A stretch of 64,000 nucleotides of DNA from Apricaphanius iberus (Eukaryota; Chordata; Actinopteri; Cyprinodontiformes; Aphaniidae), in the NCBI GenBank assembly GCA_028564705.1, contig JAPXFQ010000385.1:2728001-2792000 (forward strand). The letters run 5' to 3'. Shown here piece by piece: positions 25,088-36,299 of this stretch (the first letter of the stretch is position 1; every line of letters begins with the position of its first letter). Under the pieces are notes generated by a model, which had not been told where the DNA came from, did no database searches, and saw only the letters and a list, made by a program, of their open reading frames with translations. Both the position numbers and the translations under genes were made by a program.

Positions 25088-25150
25088 GATTGTTGTGACC
25101 TCCTGCCTGAAGCCCCTCCCACTGTCAGACTCAAGCTGCTGCTACGTTCA
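25088..25150 (-). promoter_or_regulatory. parl proximal promoter candidate
   Basis: Immediately upstream of the parl ATG on the minus strand are an Sp1-like GGGAGGGGC box (about 25112-25120) and an AGGTCA half-site. No TATA box is seen. Confidence 0.35.
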
Positions 25151-25712
25151 GGGACGCTTGTAAAAAAGTAGGAAAAAAAAATAAATAATAATAATAATAA
25201 AAACGGAGAAGAAGTCAGATTATTTAAATTGTCGATTAGAAGGGGATACATTCGTTACAGTCTTTTATTTTTTCATTTTCATTTCAGCATATTTTTATCT
25301 AAGTCACTGTCCATTCCTTGTATTCAAATGTGACAGTCAGTGTGTGCTCAAAAAGTGGAAAAAAGCTGTGGACAATGGAAGAATAATTTCTAAAGACATA
25401 TCCGAAAGAACAGCATAACAAGACACTTGTGTAGCAATTATACCGTTATATTTCATTTAATTTTACGTGAGTTTGCAGACAGCAGAACGGTTTTTGAAAC
25501 TACACGGCTAAATAAATAAAAAAATTTGAATTGTGCAAGTTGTCCCACTTAAAAAGATGAGAGACATCTGTAATATTCATTATTGGTACACTTCAACCAT
25601 GTGAGGTAGAATGTAAAAAAAATCCAGGATATCCCATTGTATGATTTTAAAATAATTAATTTGTGTAATGTTGAAGAAACAAAGTATTAGGTCAATAAGA
25701 AAAGTTAAGAGT

Positions 25713-26027
25713 GGGGTGACTGTGGCTCAGGAGTTGGGCGTTTGCCTTGTAATCAAAAGGTTTCCAGTTCAAGCCCCAGTTCTGACTGTCTCAGTCGTTG
25801 TGTCCTTGGGCAAGACACTTCACCCGTTAACTACTGGTGGTGGTCAGAGGGTGCCAGTGTCCGGCAACCTCGCCTCTGTGTGTGCCCCAGGGTAAGGCAG
25901 CTGTGGCCACAACATAGCTTACCATCATCAGTGTGTGAATGAATGGGTGGATGACTGAATGTACTGTAAAGCACTTTGGGGTCCGTAGGGACTGAGTAAA
26001 GCGCTAAACAAATACAGGCCATTTAAT
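25713..26027 (+). mobile_element. tRNA-derived SINE
   Basis: Has an A-box-like TGGCTCAGGAGTTGG near 25723 and a B-box-like AGTTCAAGCCC near 25766. Then comes the fish SINE body with GTCCTTGGGCAAGACACTT, a TGTGTGAATGAATGGGTGGA stretch and a tail of AAAGCGCTAAACAAATACAG. This is a well-known layout in teleost genomes. It is inserted upstream of parl. Confidence 0.75.
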
Positions 26028-26034
26028 CCCTTGA

Positions 26035-26990
26035 AATGTTACCTGGGCTGGCAATGACAGAGGTCAAACGTTTTATGTTGGTCTTCACCAGGTTTGCACA
26101 CAGTATATTTTACACACTGTAACTGGTATTTTGGCCCATTCTTCCATGCAGATCTTCTTCAGATTGTTCAGAGCTGAACAATACAGACTTTAAGTTAATC
26201 CACATATTCTCTATCTGATTGAGGTTCTGTTTTGTTTTTTGTTTTAAGTAGCCACTACTTTGTTGCCGGATGCTGTGTTTGGGATCATTTTTATGCTGGA
26301 AGATCCAGAGACATTTAATCTTCAATGTTCTCACTGATGCAGGGAGGAATTGTTCAAAATCTCATGATACATTGGCCCCATTCATTATTTCCTTAATACG
26401 AATCAGTCGTGTGTCCCCTTTGCAGAAAAGCAGCCCGAAAGCATAATGTTTCCACCTCATGCATCACAGTGGATATGATGTTCTTGAGATGTAACTCAGC
26501 ATTATTCCCCCTCAAAACATGGTAATTGGCATTTATACCAAAGAGTTCTATTTTGGTCTCACAACATCACATTCTTTCAATCCTCCTCTGGATCATCTAG
26601 ATAGTTTCTAGCAAACTTTAGACAGGTCTGGACTTGTGCTGGCTTTAGCAGTGGGACCTGCACGATTTTAATCCTTGACGACGTAGTGTGTTACTAATAG
26701 TAACCTTTGTTACTATGGTCCCAGCTCTCTTCAGGTTATTAACCAGTTTCTCTTGTGTAGTTCTGGGCTGTTTTGTCATTATTCTCATGATCAGGTGTAC
26801 CCCATGAGTTGAGATCTTGCATGGAGCCCAAGGTCGAGGGATAATTTTGTTCACTGATCATGTATTAATTTTATTTTATAATAATTGCTCCGACTGTTGA
26901 TTGTAGATTGGCTCATCCCAGGCTTGTGCAGGTGTGAAATCTGGTTCCTGGTGTCATTGGACAAGTTGGATAACTTGCACAAATTGGTGA
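26035..26990 (-). mobile_element. Degenerate Tc1/mariner element B
   Basis: Reads as a Tc1 transposase on the minus strand. The 26645-26854 piece encodes [20 protein letters not shown] and [18 protein letters not shown] sequence. Further left are recognisable blocks of the DDE domain (for example GTTTGGGATCATTTTTATGC complementing the conserved NDPKH region). Many stops and indels are present, so it is inactive. Terminal repeats are not resolved. Confidence 0.78.
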
Positions 26991-27464
26991 CTACCAATTA
27001 GATTTTCTGCCCTACTGTGTATTTAATTATTTTTGCATTTAATGCAAATCATCTCTATATATCTTACCTATTGTTAATATTTTGTGTTTTGTTAGTTTAT
27101 TTAGTTTAATTCTTTACTTAAGTAACAATTACGTAATAGATCATAGGATGATCAACTATAATCCTTGACAATATGTAATTGATCTGCTTGTAAATAAATC
27201 TACATTTGATGAAAACACAAAATGTAATTGTTTTTTTTCTGAGTAGATAAAATATAGTACATAATTCTAATTTGTTTATATTTTTTTTGTTTACTGTGGC
27301 CTATAAAATCCTGCAAGTGTTTTTACTTTCATGAGTATGAAAGCTAGTTGTCAATTTTAAGTCAAAAATATATTCAATGGAATAAAACAACGATAAACAC
27401 ACCACCTTACTTACACTTGTAATAAAAAGGTAGCTAATCATAGTTCATCCTTTTTCTTTTGCAG

Positions 27465-28432
27465 GTTTGTTCTGAAACTTTTCATAATGGTAGCAGTCTT
27501 GGCCATTAAGTGAACAATATTGATGATACTGGGAGCTGCTATTGGCATTTGGACAACTTCCACAAACGTCTTGCTTACTTGCCCACTGACTCCAGAAATA
27601 GGTAAGAAAAAAGGTAGAGTTTGCAGTAAGCAAGCTGCACTGCAGTGTCTGCAGAGCAGGGCTCACCTCCAGTGCAAAATCTGCATAGCTGTATTGCTTT
27701 AGCTCCACACAGTATTGTATAGAAAACTGCTGTGACAGAGGTGGAGAGGAATATAACAGTGGGAGCAATTCATCTTAACTGAATCACACAACACATGCTT
27801 TTCACAAAGTTGAATACAATCTAATTTTCATAGTTAAATAGAAAATTATACAGTCAAAAAAGTAGGGGTGTTGCAGTTTCAGGGCAAAGATCCAGAGTAC
27901 AAAGAAAGGAGAGCAATATGCCTTTGCCACTGTATAGACCAAGGACATGCCGTGAAGTCAGACGATATCCTGTGGGTGCAGGTCTGGGGCAAGGGGAGGA
28001 CACAGATATGCGAGAGAAGAGAGGCTGCATGAATGAGCTGAGCATGAGTGAGGGTGGTGAGCATAGGAAAGGTCAAGGCGGGAAGGCCACAGGAACAGAG
28101 AAGAAAGTGTAAAGATGTGGATGATTTGGATGCTTATCAAAGAAATATTGTAGCCTCTACTTTGAAAAAAGAACACTCAAATCTTTGTCTGATTTTATAG
28201 GACCTTTAAGAATTCTTTTCATTTTTTTTGTTTGTTTTTCAATCAATGCAGTTCAGATTTTACCCCACTGAGGTGTCTTCTTTCAGGTCCCATCATTGAT
28301 TCACTGTCAACTGACGCCAGCCTGTGTACAGAACAAGACAGGGGGAGGCACGTCATAGCCCATGTGACAGGAAGTACGATGTCTGCAATAAAAGCAAACT
28401 TGTCAGTTGTTTTAGACATCTGTTCGTCCTAA
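27465..28432 (+). other. Possible two-exon transcript of unknown function
   Basis: Exon-like segment 27465-27601 has a good acceptor (TTTTTCTTTTGCAG) and donor (ATAG|GTAAGA). A second acceptor (TGTCTTCTTTCAG) opens a segment at 28287. From the ATG at 27523 the two join in phase 1 into about 75 codons, with a hydrophobic start (MILGAAIGIW) ending ..VVLDICSS and TAA at 28432. AATAAA occurs at about 28388. No family is recognised, and an upstream in-frame stop precedes the ATG. It could equally be a non-coding RNA or chance. Confidence 0.25.
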
Positions 28433-28449
28433 TGAAATTATATCCATGT

Positions 28450-30100
28450 GGATTAAATACAAAGCCAGCTCAAGAACTCTCTTCTTGCATTTGTTCTAAG
28501 ATTTAGATCCACCAACTTGAGGCTAAATGCCATTTGGCCTTGAGGCTTCTATTTCAGCATAAAGTCTGAAAACATCTTATACCAGCACAGTGCTCTTTTT
28601 ATACCATCAGAGGAAACCCTAGCTGTTGTCAGAGCGTCCCATTTATGTGCTGACAGGGCAGTTTCAGACATTGATCAATGAGCCTGTGAGATAATACCAT
28701 GCTTGCTTCCTATTTTACCCTGCATACATCTTGTGAATTAGAGCATTATTGCGATTTTCTTTTGACAGATGTCAGAGGAAGATTTCACTCTTGATGTCTG
28801 TTTTAAACATGAACACAGAAAAAAAAGCCCATTTCTGAGTTAATTAGCAGCTTTGAAACAGCTTCCTTTACCTAGTGATTTTTAATTTTAAATGAAAAAA
28901 AGTAATTGTGTAACAAGAAGAGCACTTGCAATAAAGGTGAAAAGAGCACACTGAGAAAAATACTGTATGCCTGTGTTGACACAAATTGATTATGCAACAC
29001 AAGCAAGGTCCTGAGAGCTTTTTGAACAAACTGATTACACAGGTGCAGAACAGTTATTTTCAATGTACCCTCACTGTATATAAAGTGCGTAATCTATCTG
29101 AGTTCCACTGCAGCATAATCAAATAACAGGAACAATACGGCATCAAATACCCAGAACACACTATTGATCTGATTCAGGTCTTATATACTGATATCACTCA
29201 GCAAATTGTTACACGTCTTTGCTAAAAAACCCTCTGTATATTATGTTGTCAGCAAATGTGGTGTTTCTTCACCGCATTCACTCGGGCTTACGGACATCAT
29301 TACCTTTTGGTAACCTACTAAATGATTACAAATAATAAAAATTAGTCTAGATAACTTTAGTAGTGATATAAGCTTTTTCAACAGTCGATTTAGGTTGGCT
29401 TAAACTGTCCCTCAAGTAAAGAAAACAAAGCTTGATGAGTTTTTTTAACCTGCATATTTCAAGAATTTCTTGCCATTCCTTTGCAGTTATTCTTTTGAAT
29501 TATTTTACGAAATGAATAAATATCACACAAACTACGCATCCAGTGGCTAAAGCTGTGAAAATGAACGTTTTTAGACCCAACTACTGTACTTTCTACTTGA
29601 TGAGTGGCATTTGTGCTGTGGAGAGAAAATTTTAAGCATGGGGATTTGCATGACAAATCATAACACAACCTCTTCCGAAAGGGTCTGCACTGATGTCTTT
29701 GTTGCAAGATGCTGTTTGTGAGTTAGATATAATGCAGCAGAGCTGCCCATCCATTGCTGCACACTGCTGGTCAGCTCTCTCACTTGCTAGAATAAATGAT
29801 TTGCTATTTAGATTTTTTTTCTGACAAAAAACAAAAACTTGCATGATGTGAAATGCGATGGAGTGCCCCACACCCTTCTATACTTTGCTTAAAGCTTTGT
29901 ACCAATATATAAAATATTTTTTTTCAATAGCTGTAGCCTATTATATCATTATTATTGTATTTGTACAACTACAAATTAATCAGTCAGAATAGTTGTCATT
30001 TTGGTGCTATTTATGAGAGCAGTGTCCCTGGTTAAAAAAAAGAAGTTTAAAATAAATTAAAATTCTCAGTCCGCGCTACACACACATAATCATCCCCTCT
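28450..30100. other. AT-rich intergenic DNA, nothing recognised
   Basis: No exon pair, RNA gene or repeat class could be supported here. Open frames are short and without family resemblance. Confidence 0.5.
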
Positions 30101-30454
30101 CGCAACTCTTCATTAGTTGTAGCCTATAACAAGATGAACCCGTTTCATTCGCTGCAACCCTGCAAATCACACACACGCACACACACATTCTCACACAGTC
30201 CCTCCCCTTCTACATCATCTTTACCTGAGTCCCGTTACTCAGAAACTCACAGAAACAACAGCAGCAGCGAAGGAAGAAGGAGTTCACACAGAGCTGTTGT
30301 GAATCAAGTGACACTCCAGCGAGACAATCAGGAGGGGTCCCGGAGGAATCCAGCACAGCCGAACATCGCATGAAACAAGTCAACCTGCCTCAGCTGCCCT
30401 GACCTGAAGGAGAAGTGAACCAGCGGTGTTTAACTTCTGCAAAGAGCGTGGAAC

Positions 30455-30473
30455 ATGAGTGATAAAAACGCCC
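30455..30473 (+). CDS. Candidate short first coding exon (MSDKNA), possibly an fgf12 alternative start
   Basis: ATGAGTGATAAAAACGCCC is followed by GTAAGA and ends in phase 1. The ATG has A at -3 (GGAACATGA). About 300 nt of purine-rich, CpG-containing sequence upstream looks like a 5'UTR. Joining to the fgf12 common exon at 63707 would give MSDKNA-Q-PQLKG, similar in form to the very short FGF12 1B start (MESK-E-PQLKG). No other downstream plus-strand gene is visible before fgf12. Only phase and layout support this, so it may belong to another gene or none. Confidence 0.3.
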
Positions 30474-30499
30474 GTAAGAAACAAATGCCTGTCTTTATA

Positions 30500-32200
30500 A
30501 ATACATTTGAAGTTAATATGATTTTGAGGTAGGCTATAGGCTATTCTTTGGTTACAGGGGGAGCTCGGTAACTGTTTTAAATCTACCCGCGTTTCACTTT
30601 ATTTTGTTGCACGCAGTATAAGGCAAGGTGCATAAATGAAAGCTTAACCGGTAATAATTCATTATTTTTTTTTAAATATATTGTAAATTTAGATACGTCT
30701 TGAATGCTGCAGCGCGGTGCTGCTGCTGGGTGTCTGCTGCTCACTGATTTGTCCACTTCCAAGCAGGTATCCAGACTTAGGCTACACGGGTCTGTGTCAT
30801 CTCGTAGGCTGTGCATTTTCCCACGTCGCATTGAAAATCATCCCCGATTCCAAAAGACAATTTTATGCGAATGTTGTGGCCTCTTTCCCCGAGTTCCCTA
30901 AAGGGTGCTTGCCTATAAAACGGCAGTCCCCACATGCTCCCTGCTTTTTATTCTTTCAGTGCATGCTGTCAGCCGATCTGGTGAAAAGTGCTGCCTCTCC
31001 ACTTTCACTGCTGGGACGTCAGTGTGCTGCTGCTGCTGCTCACGGAGTGGAGTAACGCTATGGCCTCAGCAATCAAAACGCGTGTTGTTGACAAAGCTTT
31101 TGAAGTCTGTTAGTAATGGCTACAGGAGTAGGCTACTGTTTCGCAGCTTTATTAAAAGTTTGCTGCACTAGAAAAAACCCCAACAAAAATCTAGATGCTG
31201 CAGTACCTATAGAGCCACACAAGCCCGCTATGGAAGACGCATATGTGCCTTGTTGTGTTACAGTTAATGGATGGGGTCCAAACACAGCAGACACATTAAC
31301 AGCACAATATATTTAGATAACGGACATGGTGCCCTTGTATAATTAGGCTAACCTCTTATGGTCGCTCTGTCCTGTTTTTACCTTGGATTTACTGCAAAAT
31401 TGCAGTGAAACCTTGTTGTCATTGTAGATAAGGTGACTTATGTTTTTGTCTTGTGTAAGCTTTCCATTTCCCTTACATTGCTATATCAGGCAATCGGGCT
31501 TTTGTAAGCCAAACTTGGGATTTTATGGCATGGTGTCATTCCCAAAGGGATACAAAGCCCTTTTGATCATCGTTAGTGTTCACATCTTTTACATCATTGA
31601 AGATGAGTATACTGTTGGGTTGGTTCATGCTTAACAAAACATTGTGAGCTTTTTGATTAAGCTCTATGCAACATTGTTATGCAGTTATATCCCAATACCT
31701 TAAAACATATTAAGTGCTTTGCAAGAACATGTGTAGCCCGTTAAATTTTTTTTCTTACGACATGTCCTATTACAGCTACAAACAGAACGTATGTATGAAC
31801 TTCTTAAATCTTTGGCACTCTCTAACAGATGTTCTTCCAGTACCTTGTATTTATGTCCCTCAAAAGTCCTGTCAACATTGAGCGAATGCAATGTCCCTGT
31901 TGAGGAAAAGCATCCCTACAACATGATGCAGCCCACCAATTGAGTAACACTGTGGGAATTGTGTGTTCAAGGTGTTGTGGACTGTTAGTTTTCTGCTACA
32001 CACAGTTTTGATTGCAAGCACAAAAGTCCAGCTATGTTGTAATTTAAACAGAGCAACTTCTTCCAAATGTTTAATGCGTTCCCTACATTGTTTCAAGCAA
32101 ATGTTAAAGACTTAGTTGTTTTTTTTATTGTTTTTTTATATATTCTGTAAAATAATTATCAGTAACAGTTCCCTTTCCTGTAGCAGAAGCTCTTTATGTA
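30500..32200. other. Intergenic DNA, nothing recognised
   Basis: Includes a CTGCTG run near 31027-31038 and moderate CpG up to about 31100, then AT-rich sequence. No supported feature. Confidence 0.45.
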
Positions 32201-32224
32201 AGTTAACCAAGTCCTTAGAAAGCT

Positions 32225-32325
32225 TGTGTGGCAAGGCACACAACGAGGGCCCGGGCGGAACTCGATCCCACAACTCCTGGGTGAGAGACATGTGTGCTAA
32301 CCAGTCAGCCAAATAGATATCACTG
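32225..32325 (-). mobile_element. tRNA-like SINE head
   Basis: On the minus strand TGGCTGACTGGTTAGCA resembles an A box, and GGGATCGAGTTCC downstream resembles a B box, followed by CCCGGGCCCTCG. The cloverleaf is not intact enough for a tRNA gene. Most likely a SINE fragment. Confidence 0.5.
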
Positions 32326-32884
32326 TGGTAAAGCAGCCAGGGCACATTATCAATCGGAGCCATAGTGATAGGACACTCACACTGTCACATCAGCGGCTAG
32401 TCAGACAACACCTGTTTTAGCTGACTTTTAGCAATTTAGATCAAGTCAAAATGAAAATGGTATAAAACTGCATTAACAGCCTACTATATCACAACACACT
32501 GTTTTGGTGGGATCTGTATTTGTGTGTGAAGTTATGTTGGTTCAGCTTGATGGTTATATGAATCCACTAGGTCAGCTGCAACCTGCCAATGCACTCTAGC
32601 CTTTCAAAAACAGAGTAAAGCTTCGGATTTTGTACCAGTTATACAGCAGTATCTAAGCAGTATGTTCATCTGCTCTCCTGGTTTTGTAGTTATTCGAAAA
32701 TTAATAATGACAGTAAATTATCCCGACTGAGTCACCAGCAGCTGCTGAGGCAGGTTAATACAGAACACTGCTGACTAGCATGTTAGTTTCCATCAACTGC
32801 TAGGATGCACTAAATGATGGTGATGCTATTTCTATTAAAGCTATTAGAACTATTACTATTAATTACTACCACACTACATAAATC

Positions 32885-33240
32885 CTAACTAACTCTTTAA
32901 GTTTTTATGACTTTCTTTTGAAAATGTATTTCTGTTTTCCACTGTGACATTAGACAGATCTAATGAGTTTCCAACTATCTTTTTAACAGATTCTTTAACC
33001 TGAACTGTGGATCTCAGCAGCTCCTCCAGATTTACCATTAAAGTATTGGCTGCTTCTCTAATTAATATTTTCCTTGCCTTTCCTGTTGGTTTAGTTGGAA
33101 CGCCATGTCTTGGTAATTTTGCAGTTGGCCCGTTCTTTTTTCCATTTTCAGATGATGAACTGAACAGATATCTTGAGATGGTCAAAACGTGGTAGGCTGT
33201 TTTATTAACTAACCCTGCTTCAACCACTGTTTTTATACTG
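32885..33240 (-). mobile_element. Degenerate Tc1/mariner element C
   Basis: The minus-strand frame 33227-32889 encodes TAKLPRHGVPTKPTGKARKI, LIREAANTLMVNLEELLRST and FSKESHKNLK. These are clear counterparts of the Tc1 transposase segment after the first helix-turn-helix. The DDE catalytic half is missing. Confidence 0.8.
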
Positions 33241-33740
33241 AGATTTAGTTCTTATTGTTCTGCTGTGTTAGATGGTTGGAAGGTTCAGTTATTAATTAAG
33301 TATGCAAGTCAAGTTTTCTTGTGATGACAACCTAGTTCAACTCCTTCATTCATATTTATCCAGTTTAGGTTTTTTTTTTGAGAGTGGAGGTTATAGACTC
33401 ATGCACACATTTTCCTCATGTCTATAGGGTAGTTACATACAAATGAACAGACAGCAGGCTGAGCCTTGAAGTTTATCTGTGAAGAGAAACTTCAAACAGT
33501 GTGAACAGTTAATCCTACAGAAATAATTTAACAGCGTTACGATCCAGCTTGAATCTTTTGTCAGGTCAATAGTTTGAACAGTCAGAGAACACCACCATAA
33601 ATACACATCCCTCTGGAACAGCAAGTACTAGGTGGGGCAATGAGGCAATTAACTTTCAACATCCAAAACGCATAATTAATTAAAAAATGCAATTACAGAT
33701 CTCATATTAATTTTGAAACAACTTCAAATACTCTGTAAGT

Positions 33741-34474
33741 ACAGTGGCTCTCAAAAGTGTAAAACCCAAATCGCATGTTTAGTGATGTAAAAAGAAAAGG
33801 CTTGTCATGTTTTCCATTGCCAATAATATGTGTTGCATACTGCATCACATATTATTGGCAATTTAAGTGGAAAAATAAACAATTTTACTCGAGAAAATAA
33901 TATCGAAAAAAACATAAAGCTACACGTACCTTGCTTCCTAAATGTTCAGACCCCTAAAGTAACTTAAACCTGCCTTTGAATTATAGTAAATCTGACAAAC
34001 CTGAAATAAAGTTCAACTGTCCTTGAAGTATTTTCCTGACATTTGCTAATTGGCATGTAGCTCAAGTTTACACATTATCAAAATGATCTCATATCAAAAC
34101 AGTCATGACAAGGATCTAAAAATAGTCTGCCACATTGAATATGTGAACTCCTGTAATTTACTCTTTGAATATGAAGAGTTATTCTCTAAAACCTTCTGAG
34201 GTTTGGTAGAAAACAGTATTGAACAAGCAGCTTGATGGTACTAAATATCACCAGGAATGCCAAAGAACACACTATGGGGTGCTGGGATAAAGTTGTAAAG
34301 AAGTTTAAAGAAGTGTTGGGTAATAAAACACTTCTCTGTCTGAAGATCCAATGGGTGTGTTACAACTGCAAAACCCACCAAGACATGTCCATCCACCAAA
34401 ACTGAATGGATTGCACAAAGGCTATTGTTTAGAGAACAAGCACGAGGTGCTTGAGAGATCAATAGCATGAAACA
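33741..34474 (+). mobile_element. Degenerate Tc1/mariner element D
   Basis: Starts with a Tc1-type end (TACAGTGGCTCTCAAAAGTG). Near 34290-34440 it carries relics of the transposase N-terminus (AAGAAGTTTAAAGAAGTGTT; CACCAAGACATGTCCATCCA). It is riddled with stops and abuts the hAT-like element that follows. Confidence 0.65.
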
Positions 34475-35185
34475 CTATAGGCCTGATTTATCAAAGGGTT
34501 GCGCTTGTTAAAACCCGCGCAAACCCCACAGCATCGCAAAAGCAGGTTCTGGCTGATCTATCAACACGCCGCCGAGCGCATTGCGCCTGTTAAACCCAAA
34601 GCAAGACGCACGCAATCCATTTAGCGCTTTTGCCCTTGATGAATATGCAATCTGGGCTTTTCTGTAAGAAGACGCAAAATATTGGGAGGAAAATAGGCAA
34701 AGAAGTTGGTGTTTCTGGCGCAGTGTGAATTACTAAGCATAAAAATGTCTGCACCGGCTATTTTAGCATTTATTTTTAGCACTTCAGGAAAGCATGTCTT
34801 AATTTTGCGTTACCACGTTCAACATGAGTTTATTTTTGACAAACAAAAAAATTTATTCTCACACAATATAAAATAAGCAGAGCAGAGAGCAGTGCATGTC
34901 CACCGCATGAATTACATTTATTACTGACAAACAAAAAACAGAATTCGCAACATTTTAGCCTAATTTTTGTGCCAAAGATCCATGCGCATTATTCCCTCTC
35001 TCTAGCCTTGGTGCAGCTCGCATTAGCATCCCCAAACTCCTCATTTGAATACTGCTGCTTGCGCCTGAGAAGAATTGATCACACAATCTTAGTAAATGAC
35101 CAGCAAATTAAGGACAACCCAATCGCGCAAAATTTTAGCGCCCCAGGCAATCTTGCGGTCATTATCAGGAATCTTGATTAATCAG
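34475..35185. mobile_element. hAT-like non-autonomous element
   Basis: The left end ATAGGCCTGATTTATCAA and the right end read in reverse (ATAGGGGCTGATTAATCAA) form an imperfect terminal inverted repeat. The GC-rich left arm (GCGCTTGTTAAAACCCGCGC) is typical of this fish family. No transposase. Superfamily is inferred. Confidence 0.55.
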
Positions 35186-35389
35186 CCCCTATGTGTGAAA
35201 GAAAAACAGCACTGTGCATATCCCTAAACCAGAATCTCCACAATTAGGACAGTTACATGCACATCAAACTAGAGCTTTGGCAGTAATCGGACTGATGGCT
35301 AAAACCTAGGTTGAACTTCTTTGTCCACGGATAATTGCAACGCCATTATCCATCGACACAAGGTCTCTCTGTGACCTACGCAAGGATGC

Positions 35390-35720
35390 ACGGAGTACAG
35401 CCCAATTTTCTAACTATCCATCAAACGAAACAGTAAGCGCACGCCTGTGATTGGTCAGTTCAACAACAGCAAGAGATTATTTAATCAGAACAGTGCTCTA
35501 TAGTTGAAGTAATCAGTAGTCAATGCAGTGTTTGGGCAATAGATGCTTTATAATGAAAGGAAAGTTTATCTAATATGGTCTTTTGGTGATTTTGAACACA
35601 AGAAGGTGTAGAGAGCAACACAACAGAGCGCAGAGTTTGTTTACATGCGTTTTTAGAGTACTCTATGAGTTGGACTTCTAGTAAAAAAGCTTTCCAGCTC
35701 AATCAAAACTTTCTTTCCCG
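35390..35720. repeat. Dispersed repeat R1, copy 1
   Basis: Shares ACAGTGCTCTAT, GGTCTTTTGGTGATTTT, ACACAAG-AGGTGTAGAGA and AGTAAAAAAGCTTTCCAGCTC with the sequence at 52680-53000, in the same order and strand. No coding content. Confidence 0.7.
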
Positions 35721-36299
35721 ACAAGAAAATAAACTTTATTTGGCCAGAAATTACACTGCAAGTGTAGGCAGACCCGTCAGAAAAAACAGAGTTTTGTCCC
35801 AGTTTAATATGCACAAAATGCACAATAAGTGAAGAAATGGATAATAACAACACTGCAGCACAGTAAATTTACTTTACTTGATTGTGCTACACTCTCTGCT
35901 GCTGGTTCTTCTGTTGTTTTTATTCACGCTTATACAGTCTCGTCACTTCTTGAAGGGGGAGTGGCATGGCTCCTAATAGCTCAGCTTCTCCTGACTGATT
36001 TTTTATTTTCCAATCGCACTATCTGGGAACCATAGTCTGATTTCTCCAACTCCAGTTCCTTTTGACTTAACTAAAGTTGTTAACACGCATTTAAAAATTC
36101 CGATTTCAGACTATTTCTAACTATTCAACATTGTTTTTGCCTCATGTAAACGCACAGAATGACTCATAGATGTGTCAGAATTATGCCACGAGAATGTTTT
36201 GGGTTCAGAGTAACTGGTCAGAGGTGAAAGAAACGAAGAACAAAACATCCAGACCTTCAACCAAAATTCTGGGGCGGGATAAAAAAGAGTTGGTTCTCC

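Noticed and set aside
27445..27640. Minus-strand frame ending in KKKDEL
   Set aside because: It has no credible start or splice partner. The splice signals on the plus strand are better, so the ER-retention-like end is probably chance.
30134..30373. 79-codon open frame ahead of the MSDKNA exon
   Set aside because: Low-complexity Ser/His/Thr composition with no homology; better explained as 5'UTR-like sequence.
32228..32320. Possible tRNA gene on the minus strand
   Set aside because: A- and B-box-like words are present but the arms do not pair well; a SINE head is more likely.
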